The position numbers were made by a program, and so were the translations under genes. From assembly GCA_903231505.1 (NCBI GenBank), contig CAFBRK010000293.1:34533-98532 (forward strand): a stretch of DNA of 64,000 bases, written 5' to 3'. A model generated the notes under the pieces. It was not told the origin of the DNA, searched no databases, and worked only from the letters and a program-made list of their open reading frames with translations. The DNA comes from Olavius algarvensis associated proteobacterium Delta 3. Lineage in GTDB: Bacteria; Desulfobacterota; Desulfobacteria; Desulfobacterales; CAFBRK01. Positions 26,564-34,651 of the stretch are shown here, piece after piece (within the stretch, counting starts at the first letter, position 1; each line of letters begins with the position of its first letter).

Positions 26564-27223
26564 ATGTCCGGCTTTCGAATGAAATTGATATACTTGTATT
26601 CCCGATACGAACGATTCTGGCACTGGTTTCAGGCGGCGCTGATCATTATCCTGCTGGTCACCGGATTCCAGGTCAATTCCGGCTACGGCCTCTTTGATTT
26701 TCACACAGCGGTGGACATCCACAATTACACCGGCCTGACATGGCTTATCGCATTCGCCTTTTTTGTGTTCTGGATGTTTACCACCGGTGAATGGAAGCAG
26801 TATATTCCGACCACCAAGAAGATGCTGGCGGTGATCCGCTATTACGCTTACGGTATTTTCCGGGGTGAAGCCCATCCGGTACCCAAACGCCTTGATGCTA
26901 AGCACAACCCCCTGCAGCGTTTGACCTACCTGAGCCTGGCGGCGTTTCTGCTTCCTGTCCAAATGGCCACAGGGTTTTTGTACTGGGGATATAACTCCTG
27001 GGCCAGCTGGGGAATCGGCGGTCTGGCATTGGAATTTGTCGCCCTGATTCACACCGCGTGCGCGTTTGCGATTTTATCGTTTCTGATCGTCCATATCTAC
27101 ATGACGACCACCGGCCACAAAATCTCAGCCCACGTCAAGGCCATGATTACCGGCTGGGAAGAAGTGGAGGCAGACGAAAAGGTAGAGGCCTGGGAGGAGA
27201 GGGAGGCCGCACAGAAGGCCTGA
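26564..27223 (+). CDS. Cytochrome b subunit of the OTR complex
   Basis: 219 residues, four membrane helices of the thiosulfate-reductase/formate-dehydrogenase cytochrome b type: RYERFWHWFQAALIIILLVTG with the haem His pair region, then FHTAVDIHNYTG, and HTACAFAILSFLIVHIYM. The C-terminal tail is acidic and charged (EEVEADEKVEAWEE). The start two bases past the OTR stop, with AGGAGG upstream, marks a two-gene unit linking the quinone pool to the octahaem protein. Confidence 0.88.
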   Translation: MSGFRMKLIYLYSRYERFWHWFQAALIIILLVTGFQVNSGYGLFDFHTAVDIHNYTGLTWLIAFAFFVFWMFTTGEWKQYIPTTKKMLAVIRYYAYGIFRGEAHPVPKRLDAKHNPLQRLTYLSLAAFLLPVQMATGFLYWGYNSWASWGIGGLALEFVALIHTACAFAILSFLIVHIYMTTTGHKISAHVKAMITGWEEVEADEKVEAWEEREAAQKA

Positions 27224-27292
27224 CACTCATTCCTGTCAAAACTTATCGACATCGGGATGCCGTTTAACGGAACGCATCAGGTAGGCTTTTTC

Positions 27293-27378
27293 GGGGTCGC
27301 TATCGGAATCGGAATCGGTATCGACTTCAAAGATAACCGTCCTGTCTCGATTCCGATACCGATAGCGATCCCGACGCC
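27293..27378. repeat. Intergenic inverted repeat, ATCGG-hexamer family, copy C
   Basis: The left arm (27293-27324) is built of hexamers ATCGGA, ATCGGA, ATCGGT. The right arm (27344-27378) is the reverse complement of the same kind of run (ATTCCGATACCGATAGCGAT). The centre (27325-27343) is unrelated to that of copy B. Like copy B, it lies downstream of a cytochrome operon. Confidence 0.87.
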
Positions 27379-27539
27379 GAGCATCTGCGGGTGCGCATTC
27401 TTTCGACACGATGGTTTGTTGACAGAAACACGTTTCACTAAAACGGAACATATTTTTTGCAATTGCTATAAATATTGCCAACCCTTGATGCATGGGGGGG
27501 ATTGATTCAGTTTCGAGTCAATTGGGGACGCACAAAAGA

Positions 27540-27567
27540 AAGGGGCGGTTAAATAGAACCGCCCCTT
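27540..27567 (-). terminator. Hairpin, likely terminator of the minus-strand gene at 27643
   Basis: AAGGGGCGGTT and AACCGCCCCTT form a perfect 11-base stem around AAATAG. Read on the minus strand it is followed by TCTTTTG, a weak T-run; on the plus strand there is none. It lies 75 bases beyond the stop of the cysteine-rich gene. Confidence 0.6.
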
Positions 27568-27642
27568 GGAGAACGAGGAAAGAATGGAAGGTGATGGCAT
27601 TACCGTTCCATGTTTTATTAGTTAATATTCCCATTCGGATTG

Positions 27643-28170
27643 TCAAGGCAGTCGGTAAAAAAATTTCTCTGTCCCGGTTTCCGATACCAGCTGTTTTCTC
27701 ATGGCTTTGATCCGTTCGATGCCGGACAGAAGCTTCTCTGCCGGTAAATCCCCTTCTTGCCGCAGAATCGCTTTTTGGGTCGGGCACATATACCAGGTGC
27801 AGGTAAACGGGCGGCGAAGTCGGGGAAGCCGGCATCCTCTGCCTCCCAGGTAGCGGCAGGGTTGGTTCCGATGGGAGCAGGGTTGCTGGTCCGTCAGGAG
27901 AAGAAACAGGATGTCTTTGATATCAAACCAAAGCCGCGCATTCAGGCAGCATGGGTCCGGACACCAGGGGCAGGACCGATGGCAGAGCCCGTCGAGGACA
28001 GGAAAGATCCCGGACAGCTCGCGACGGATATCGGCAGCCAAGTTCCGGGCCGATTTCAGGCGGGGCTCATGGCAGACAGGGCGTTGTACCGCCGTGAGAA
28101 GGGTTCGCCAATCCTGCGGGCGGCTCCAGGAAATGTCTGACGAACGTTGTGAAACCGGTTCTGGATTCAT
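27643..28170 (-). CDS. Cysteine-rich protein of unknown function
   Basis: 175 residues. The core has CHRSCPWCPDPCCLNARLWF (about 62-81), then FDIKDILFLLLTDQQP, CRYLGGRGCRLPRLRRPFTC and CTWYMCPTQ: about ten Cys in a pattern suited to one or two metal sites. I recall a similar anonymous family in sulfate reducers, but no function. The N-terminus is uncertain: the ATG at 28170 has no clear ribosome-binding site. The antisense frame is a shadow because it lacks this pattern. Confidence 0.6.
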   Translation of the reverse strand: MNPEPVSQRSSDISWSRPQDWRTLLTAVQRPVCHEPRLKSARNLAADIRRELSGIFPVLDGLCHRSCPWCPDPCCLNARLWFDIKDILFLLLTDQQPCSHRNQPCRYLGGRGCRLPRLRRPFTCTWYMCPTQKAILRQEGDLPAEKLLSGIERIKAMRKQLVSETGTEKFFYRLP

Positions 28171-28300
28171 ACACGATACCGGCAGGAAATAGTCTCGGAG
28201 GATTGGGCAAAATGCCTAAAATTCAAAGTGCCTAAAATACCTAAAATAACTGAGGCATCTCTCGATGGTTTGACGTCTGTTGATGAAAAATCGCTACCAA

Positions 28301-30001
28301 TTACAGTTTTCGGGATCGGATGATCTGCACGATCAGCATGAATCCCAGCACCGTAGCGATGGTGTAGCCGAGGACGCCCAACAAGGCTGTCAGGGTGATC
28401 GTTTGCTCCCCGAAAAAGTTGACGGTGAACTCCATAACGGTCTGCTTGGAGTTGAGCACCAGGGATCCCGCAATGATGGACGCGGCAATGATCACACCGA
28501 CGACCATCCGGTTCACACCGGTTTCAAGCTGTTTGTCGAGCTGTTTGAAACCGGCCAGGCTCAGCTCGATGCGATGCCTTCCGGTGGCCAGCTGGCTGAG
28601 AAGCTTGTGCAGCAGCCGGGGTGCCGAGCGGAGATATTCGCTGGCTTTCAGGGCGTCCCGACCGATCATTTGAAGCATTCTTTCCGGATCGTACCGTCTC
28701 TCAAGCAACTCCTTGGCATAGGGTCGCATGACCTGAAAAATACTGGCGTCGCTGCCGAGAATTTTTCCCAGGGCTTCGGTCTGCACCATGGTTTTTAACA
28801 GGAGGAGCAGATTTCGGGGAAGACGGATCTGATGTTTCAGGACAATGCGAATCACCTGGTCATAAACATCCTTGATCGAGATCGTCAGCAGGGAGCGTCC
28901 GTAAAACGGCTCGCTGATATCCTTCAGATCGATACGAAAGTTTTTCAGATCCATGTCTTCATGGATCAGGCCGGCGTCCAAAATAGCCTCCATGATCATG
29001 TCATAGTCATGTTCGGCGTATCCCAGAAACAGGTTGGCGACTTGGTGCATGGTTTCATCGTCCAGATATCCCATGATGCCGAAATCGACCAGACTCACCC
29101 GACCGTCAAGCATAACGATCGTATTGCCCGGATGGGGATCGGCGTGAAATATCCCGAACTCCATGAGCTGACGTGAGAGGGACCGCAGCCCGATCATGGC
29201 GACTTCCTTTGGATCGATTCCGTTTGCCGCTATCTCCTCGACCTGGTCCACCTTGATCCCCGGGATATATTCCATCACCAGAACGGACTTGGTGGTGAGT
29301 TCCCAGTACACCTTTGGGATATGAATTTCGTTGATCAGCCTGAAGAACTCGGAGAACTTCTGGATGTTTCCCGCCTCTATGGGCATCTCCAGTTCCTGGA
29401 AGACCGTGCGCTCAAATTCCTTGACCAGGTTTACAGTACCGATAACCCGTCCGAGCTCGAACGTCTTTTCGATCCTCTTGGCCAATTGGTACATCAGACG
29501 GATGTCCTGTCGAATCATCCGATCGATCCCCGGCCGGACAACCTTGACGGCGACGTCTTCACCGGTTTTCATTACGGCGCTGTGCACCTGGGCCACAGAA
29601 GCCGCGGCAATGGGCTCGGTGTCGAAGCTGTCAAAAATCTCTTCGAGGGTTTTGCCGAGATCTTTCTCGACAATCGACCGGATGGTCTCATAGGGTTCGG
29701 GGGTGACACTGTCTTGAAGTTTTCTGAACTCTTCGATGTATTCCGGGGGGAAGATGTCGGCACGGGTGCTAAAGAGCTGGCCCAGCTTGATAAAGCTCGG
29801 GCCGAGATCTTCGAGGGCCAGGCGGATGCGCCGGGGATCCGGGAAGGCGATTTTCCCGGATAATCCGGTACCGTCGGCATCTTCCTCGGTCTGGTCTCTG
29901 TTTCGCCGGAACAGGCGTCCGGCCGTGTCGCCCATTCCGTGCTTGATGAGTACTCGACTGATACCGCCGATCCGGCGAAATTTGCTGTTCTCACGAAACA
30001 T
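28301..30001 (-). CDS. AarF/UbiB/ABC1 atypical kinase-like protein
   Basis: 566 residues. The hallmark KxGQ motif occurs in GPSFIKLGQLFSTRADIFP (about 68-86), the AAAS loop in EPIAAASVAQVHSA, the catalytic stretch HADPHPGN, and the metal site LVDFGIMG. Two C-terminal membrane helices follow. The family supports ubiquinone or menaquinone biosynthesis or lipid handling through ATPase or kinase-like activity. The zinc-ribbon gene upstream ends 37 bases before its start. Confidence 0.92.
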   Translation of the reverse strand: MFRENSKFRRIGGISRVLIKHGMGDTAGRLFRRNRDQTEEDADGTGLSGKIAFPDPRRIRLALEDLGPSFIKLGQLFSTRADIFPPEYIEEFRKLQDSVTPEPYETIRSIVEKDLGKTLEEIFDSFDTEPIAAASVAQVHSAVMKTGEDVAVKVVRPGIDRMIRQDIRLMYQLAKRIEKTFELGRVIGTVNLVKEFERTVFQELEMPIEAGNIQKFSEFFRLINEIHIPKVYWELTTKSVLVMEYIPGIKVDQVEEIAANGIDPKEVAMIGLRSLSRQLMEFGIFHADPHPGNTIVMLDGRVSLVDFGIMGYLDDETMHQVANLFLGYAEHDYDMIMEAILDAGLIHEDMDLKNFRIDLKDISEPFYGRSLLTISIKDVYDQVIRIVLKHQIRLPRNLLLLLKTMVQTEALGKILGSDASIFQVMRPYAKELLERRYDPERMLQMIGRDALKASEYLRSAPRLLHKLLSQLATGRHRIELSLAGFKQLDKQLETGVNRMVVGVIIAASIIAGSLVLNSKQTVMEFTVNFFGEQTITLTALLGVLGYTIATVLGFMLIVQIIRSRKL

Positions 30002-30038
30002 AGGTTGAACCGATCCTAATAACTCCGGGTTTGAGGGG

Positions 30039-30263
30039 CTACTTCACTTTACGCCACTTGATGAGTATTTCCTTCAGCTTGCCGGGTTCGGCGATGTACC
30101 GCTCCACAAAGCCGCAATCGGAACAGACATAATTGTCCAGGGCAGCGATAGAGGTCAGGCTGACGGGAATGGAGTTGCTGGTGAAGGGGCCTGTTTTAGG
30201 GTAAACGTCTGATCCGCAGTAGACTTCCATACTCCCACATTTCGAGCATTTACCGTCTTTCAC
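30039..30263 (-). CDS. Small zinc-ribbon protein
   Basis: 74 residues with two CxxC knuckles, CSKCGS (6-9) and CSDCGF (47-50), forming one zinc ribbon. The last part is helical. Its stop is 37 bases before the AarF gene on the same strand. Likely a regulatory or structural metal protein; no specific role is visible. Confidence 0.75.
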   Translation of the reverse strand: MKDGKCSKCGSMEVYCGSDVYPKTGPFTSNSIPVSLTSIAALDNYVCSDCGFVERYIAEPGKLKEILIKWRKVK

Positions 30264-30437
30264 GTGAACACCTCCTCTTTGACGAAATCAATGGATTTTC
30301 ACTGTTTTTTGGCTCGTGAGTATGGCTGAAACCGCCGAAAGTGTCAATATGGCTCTCTTCGGGATTCGTGGTTATCTTTTTGCTTAAATACTTACAAATT
30401 CACCGCAAAGTCGCAAAGAACGCAACGTACACGTTGA

Positions 30438-30470
30438 TTTCGCTTATCGCTGAGAGGGCGATAAGCGAAA
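30438..30470. other. Perfect 13-base hairpin
   Basis: TTTCGCTTATCGC pairs with GCGATAAGCGAAA around TGAGAGG. It is in the 278-base gap after the Mo-carrier-like gene and lacks a T-run on either strand, so it is not a standard terminator. Possibly an RNA 3' end or a binding site. Confidence 0.5.
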
Positions 30471-30541
30471 CAGGCTCAAGAAACGGAAGTGCCATCCAAT
30501 TCTATATGCATTGTCCGTGATGTATTGCAGCCGTCCTCGGG

Positions 30542-31357
30542 TTATTTTACGATGCGGAGCACATGGGTTTCGCGCAACTCTTCCCAAAGCTTTCGTATGA
30601 TGACCATCTCCTGGTGCTCGCTTTCGATGCGCAGCCCGTCGGAAATCCGTCGGCAGGACTCAAGCAATGAAGGGTTCCCCGTCCACAGTTCGAATGTATT
30701 CCGGATGTATTCTCCCAGGGAGGAATCCAGTGAAACCAGCTCACCCTCGGTCATGTTCGCAAGGGTTGTTTTATCTTTCAGTGTCATTCGGGGTATAAGT
30801 AGAGCAACTGCCTGTTCCACGGACCGCGGCAGGGATCCGATACCCGGGGTGCCTGCATCCGGAGAGTCGGTGGAGGGCATTCCCGTATCCATCAGGTGGA
30901 GATAGAAAAAGGCTTCGAGGATATCCAGGGTAGACTGATAAATGTTGGGATCCTGGTCCGTTCGGGCGCCGGCCACATGAAGAATTTCAATTTTTTGTTG
31001 ACGGACCCATTGATTGATGGTTTGGGCGGTGGAAAATGCGGTGGTGCTGTTGAGGTCCACGTGCAGACAGGGCTGATTGAAGTCCATGGCGATAGCCCGA
31101 ACCCGATCGCTGAAGCGGCTCAGCCCGCCATGGGACATCAGCAGGGTCCCGTCCGAATCAATCAGGTTTTGCCGTGCGGCGTCAACCCGATCGCTGCCCT
31201 CTATTTGCTGGACGCGGTATTTTTTCGGCAATTGACGGGTTTCACCCTTGCCGGTCGGGAGCGCCCACCCGCCATGGGGTATTTCGAGTTTGATGGCGGC
31301 GTCCAAAGCCGCCTGGCCGACGCCGCTCTCAGCGCATGAGATGATCTTTTTAAGCAT
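30542..31357 (-). CDS. Putative molybdenum-carrier-like protein with C-terminal extension
   Basis: 271 residues. The first 150 resemble the Rossmann-fold putative Mo-carrier/YpsA-like family: AALDAAIKLEIPHGGW, KYRVQQ, NLIDSDGTLL and FNQPCLHVDL. The usual SGGQTGVDR loop is degraded to CAESGVGQA. The last about 120 residues are an unrelated helical domain. The ribosome-binding site AAAGGAT is eight bases before the ATG. Whether it binds Mo or W is unknown; the resemblance is from recognition alone. Confidence 0.6.
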   Translation of the reverse strand: MLKKIISCAESGVGQAALDAAIKLEIPHGGWALPTGKGETRQLPKKYRVQQIEGSDRVDAARQNLIDSDGTLLMSHGGLSRFSDRVRAIAMDFNQPCLHVDLNSTTAFSTAQTINQWVRQQKIEILHVAGARTDQDPNIYQSTLDILEAFFYLHLMDTGMPSTDSPDAGTPGIGSLPRSVEQAVALLIPRMTLKDKTTLANMTEGELVSLDSSLGEYIRNTFELWTGNPSLLESCRRISDGLRIESEHQEMVIIRKLWEELRETHVLRIVK

Positions 31358-31687
31358 TCGTCATCCTTTCGGAGGCCAATCGGGATATCCTAACCCCTTC
31401 CAAAACCAAATTCAATTTCATTTTTCCAGAACGTTGCCGGCTTGTGCGACACAGAAGAACCACAGTTGTGTTCTGCTGAACACCCATCGCTGTCTCATGG
31501 TCAATCACCGGCAAAGTCCTTACACCTATCCCGGTGTTTTCTCCGGAGGGGTGGGCATTTAGGGCCGTCCGAGCACGAACATGCGCGATGATGTCAAGGC
31601 GGTGGCTGTTTTGACATAGTGGTACCATGAATTATGTTGGTGCCAGTCATCGTAATATCAACCCGCTATCGAAAAAGGATGCAGCGT
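31358..31687. other. Intergenic region, no gene supported
   Basis: Between a minus-strand gene and the selenoprotein gene. It holds divergent promoters by position, but I see no convincing promoter motif, repeat or RNA structure; the open frames here are short and lack family resemblance. Confidence 0.5.
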
Positions 31688-32533
31688 ATGAAAATCAACC
31701 GGATCATTTGTGCGATCGCTATTGGATGGTGTGGGCTGGGGATGGGCGCCGCCTCTGCGGAGATTGAATTGAGGACCTATACCCGGTATCAACTCGCCGC
31801 GCCTCCTGTCGACATTGCGGTCTCAAAGGCCGGGAAATGGGTATACGTTCTGACCAACAAAGGGACGATACGGGTATTTACGCTGGAAGGGGATTTGAAA
31901 GACGAGGTCCAGGTCGGCAACGGGGTAAACCGTATCGAGCCCGGACCGCAGGACCATATTCTGTTTCTGGGCAACTCGAAAGACGGGACCGTCCAAATGG
32001 TTCTTTTCGAGTTCGTCCACGATATCGATGTTACCGGCTCACCGTTTAAGGGCCCGGCCGATGCGCCGGTCACCGTTGCCGTTTTCAGTGACTTCGAATG
32101 ACCGTACTGCGCCGGCCTGGTGCCGCTGCTCGAGCAGGTGCTTGAGAAATACCCCGACATGGTCAAGGTCGTTTTCAAACATTATCCCATACCCAGCCAT
32201 CGAAACGCACGCGCGGCATCCGCTGCCGCCATCGCCGCCGACCAGAGGGATAAATTCTGGAAGTTTCACGACACGCTATTTGAGAACCATCGCAAACTGA
32301 GCCCCGATAAGATCAGGGAAATCGCGCAGTCTTTCGGGTTCGACGAGAAAGAATTTCTACTGGACATGAGGAGTACTGAAACCGAAACGCGCATCGAAAA
32401 AGACATCCGGGATGCCCGGATGGCTGGAGTCAGCGGAACGCCGACTATTTTCGTAAACGGCAGGAAACTCAACCGGCGGACACTTCAGGCATTCCAGGCA
32501 GCCATTGATAAGGAGCTGGCCAGACTGAATTAA
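31688..32533 (+). CDS. DsbA-like thiol oxidoreductase, selenoprotein (Sec-Pro-Tyr-Cys)
   Basis: One gene of 281 residues split by an in-frame UGA at 32099-32101 (codon 138). A signal peptide (MKINRIICAIAIGWCGLGMG) is followed by a beta-rich region (about 40-115) resembling a propeller blade or NHL repeat, then a DsbA-like domain: VTVAVFSDFE-U-PYC at the active site, the cis-Pro in GVSGTPTIFVNG. The active-site motif CPYC has Sec in place of the first Cys, the nucleophile. The frame continues 432 bases past the UGA with full family character. A candidate bSECIS stem (CGGC-CTGGT-GCCG, 32113-32125) lies 11 bases downstream. The start at 31688 has AAAGGA eight bases upstream. Confidence 0.85.
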
Positions 32534-32559
32534 CCTGAAGATCTCACGCGGTTTCCGGT

Positions 32560-34518
32560 TCAGGAGGGTTTGGATTCAACAACTTCCACCGTATAGGAAT
32601 CGAGCCGTTCCAGTGCATCGGAGGGGATGGGAAAGACGATCATCAGCGGTGTGGCGCTGCCGCTCGAAATGTTCATGTTGCGTTTATACCGGCCGGTCCG
32701 GCGGAGCAGCAACTCGACCATGTCGGAAATCGGCAGGGTCTGCAGCTCTTTTTCGGTCAGGAAGTTCCCACAGAATACCGATATCGATTGAACAAAGCGA
32801 TCACTGGTATACACCTTCCCGGTAACACGGATGAAGCTCCGAGGATGGTCGTAGTCGTTGATGGCCCGGCCGGTGATGACCAGTAGAGTTCCGGCCTTTT
32901 GGTTCGCGACGAATCGACTGTCGATGTCGACCAGTCGGATGGCCGCATCACCGGCATCGGCGGGACCGGGGGCCTGAAACAGGGTTGTCAGTCCGAACGT
33001 CAGGCCGGCGGTCAGGATCAGCAGCCCGGCAATCAATAGCAAGGGAAGGCTGACCCGACGCTTCAGCAGATTTTTCTCGGCCTCGGCTGCCGAAACGTAA
33101 TATGTCGGTTCAACCTGACCCACGTGGGGCTTGGCTGCTCTCTCGGCTCTCGCATCCGCCTCTGTCGGGAAATCCTCCTGATCGGTATCTTCCTCTTCAA
33201 ACAGGGTATCGGATACCAATGCTTTGGGGGGGGTGAGGTCGGTGTCGCCAACCGACACATCAGAAGGCCCGGATTGGGGCGATCCCGGGGAATCCTTATC
33301 CAGTATGAGATCGGGTGAAAATTCATCGAGATTGCCGGTGGAGTACTCGCCCTCCTCGATGTTGACTTCAATCTCGATCCAGTCTTCACCGGGAAGCTCC
33401 TCGAAAAGATCGAAATGGGGAGGTGCTACGACCTGTTCACCTTCCTCGTCCAGGGGCTTTCCCTCCGGAGTGTAACCGACATCCAACTCGGTGGATTCAA
33501 GATCCAGATCCGGCGGCGATTCATCCGGTTCGTCAGTCTCCCGGGGGGACTCTATTTCCAGTGCCCCAGGAGCTGCTTCCATATCGCTGTCGGGATCTCT
33601 CCCTTCAATCTCCTGCTCGGGGGTATCGACCTGCGTGTGTTCTTCGCTCGGTTCCTGGGAAGGCACGGACACGTCGTCTGAGAAATCCATCTCGAGCTCA
33701 AGTGTTTCGTCCGCGTTGAGCAGATCCGGGTGTTCTTCGGAAGCTTCGGCTCGGTCTTCCGGCTCCGGCAGTGCCGCTTCCCCTTCGGACTCAAGCTCGA
33801 TGCGAAACGCTTCGGGCATCTGAATGTTCCCATCCCGGAGGGTGCCGGAATCCGCCGGCTCGGTTGCTTCAATCGGATCGTCAGCCTCGGCTTCCAGGGC
33901 CGTTTCTGCTCTGGTGGGCCCATCAGCCGACGGCGTTTCGATTTCCAGTTCGAGCCCGGAAAGATCCAGTTCAACCACCCCTTCTTCTGAATCCTGGCTG
34001 TGGACATCCTCTTCGCTTTCGGGAATTGACGGCATATCGCTGGAAGGGGATTCGGCCGGCGGTGTGGATGCCTGGGCGGTGGTCTCCGGATCCGGTTCAA
34101 ATTCCAAATCGGGGTCGATCAGGATAGGTGTTTCGTCATCGAAACCCTCCGTCATGTGATCAGGAGGGATCTGTTCTGCAGGAGATTCCGGGTCGGCATT
34201 TTCGGTATCGATGAAGAATGCCGGTTCAAAATCCGATTCGGTGTCTTCCGCCTCCGGGGGCGTGTCCGTATCCGAATCGGGCGGAGTCGGGCTAACGGTT
34301 GCATCCGGGACACGGCTTTCCGATTGCATGTCGGCCGTTACGGGACCGTTTGTCCCGGTATCCGGTTTGTGGCCGCCCCCCCCATGCATCCAGCAGTAGC
34401 CATTGGCAAGTGGCCGGTTTTTACAGCGGGCGCCATTTTTTGTCATGGCGCCGCATTGCGGCCTCATGTCGTCTTCGGGTGCGCCGTCGTTGCCTGGGTC
34501 TATGGAATCGTCCGTCAC
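32560..34518 (-). CDS. Membrane-anchored DUF3426 protein with acidic linker
   Basis: 652 residues. N-terminal cysteine/histidine knuckle CGAMTKNGARCKN...CWMHGG (about 22-48) recalls nucleic-acid-associated zinc motifs. Then some 420 residues are strongly acidic, rich in Glu, Asp, Pro and Ser, and disordered. One membrane helix (SLPLLLIAGLLILTAGLTFG) follows, then a C-terminal DUF3426 beta domain with LLVITGRAINDYDHPRSFIRV. GTG start at 34518 with GGAGG upstream. Long open frames on the opposite strand across the acidic part are codon-bias artefacts. Role unknown. Confidence 0.8.
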   Translation of the reverse strand: MTDDSIDPGNDGAPEDDMRPQCGAMTKNGARCKNRPLANGYCWMHGGGGHKPDTGTNGPVTADMQSESRVPDATVSPTPPDSDTDTPPEAEDTESDFEPAFFIDTENADPESPAEQIPPDHMTEGFDDETPILIDPDLEFEPDPETTAQASTPPAESPSSDMPSIPESEEDVHSQDSEEGVVELDLSGLELEIETPSADGPTRAETALEAEADDPIEATEPADSGTLRDGNIQMPEAFRIELESEGEAALPEPEDRAEASEEHPDLLNADETLELEMDFSDDVSVPSQEPSEEHTQVDTPEQEIEGRDPDSDMEAAPGALEIESPRETDEPDESPPDLDLESTELDVGYTPEGKPLDEEGEQVVAPPHFDLFEELPGEDWIEIEVNIEEGEYSTGNLDEFSPDLILDKDSPGSPQSGPSDVSVGDTDLTPPKALVSDTLFEEEDTDQEDFPTEADARAERAAKPHVGQVEPTYYVSAAEAEKNLLKRRVSLPLLLIAGLLILTAGLTFGLTTLFQAPGPADAGDAAIRLVDIDSRFVANQKAGTLLVITGRAINDYDHPRSFIRVTGKVYTSDRFVQSISVFCGNFLTEKELQTLPISDMVELLLRRTGRYKRNMNISSGSATPLMIVFPIPSDALERLDSYTVEVVESKPS

Positions 34519-34651
34519 TGTCGCCTCCGCGTCCGGGTCGTACGAGAACCGGTATCAGTAGAGGGATAAACCGGATGATAACCGTATAAAAATACAGGAC
34601 AACCGTCAGAGGGTCAAGACTAAAGGATGATTTGTCGACAGGCTGCGAAAA

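Noticed and set aside
30395..30440. Second riboswitch because of the string GCAAAGTCGCAAAG
   Set aside because: None of the other conserved GEMM elements are present, and no gene follows in the right orientation.
33423..34159. Long plus-strand open frames opposite the DUF3426 protein
   Set aside because: They are low-complexity mirror images of the acidic Glu/Asp/Pro/Ser region and lack ribosome-binding sites and motifs.
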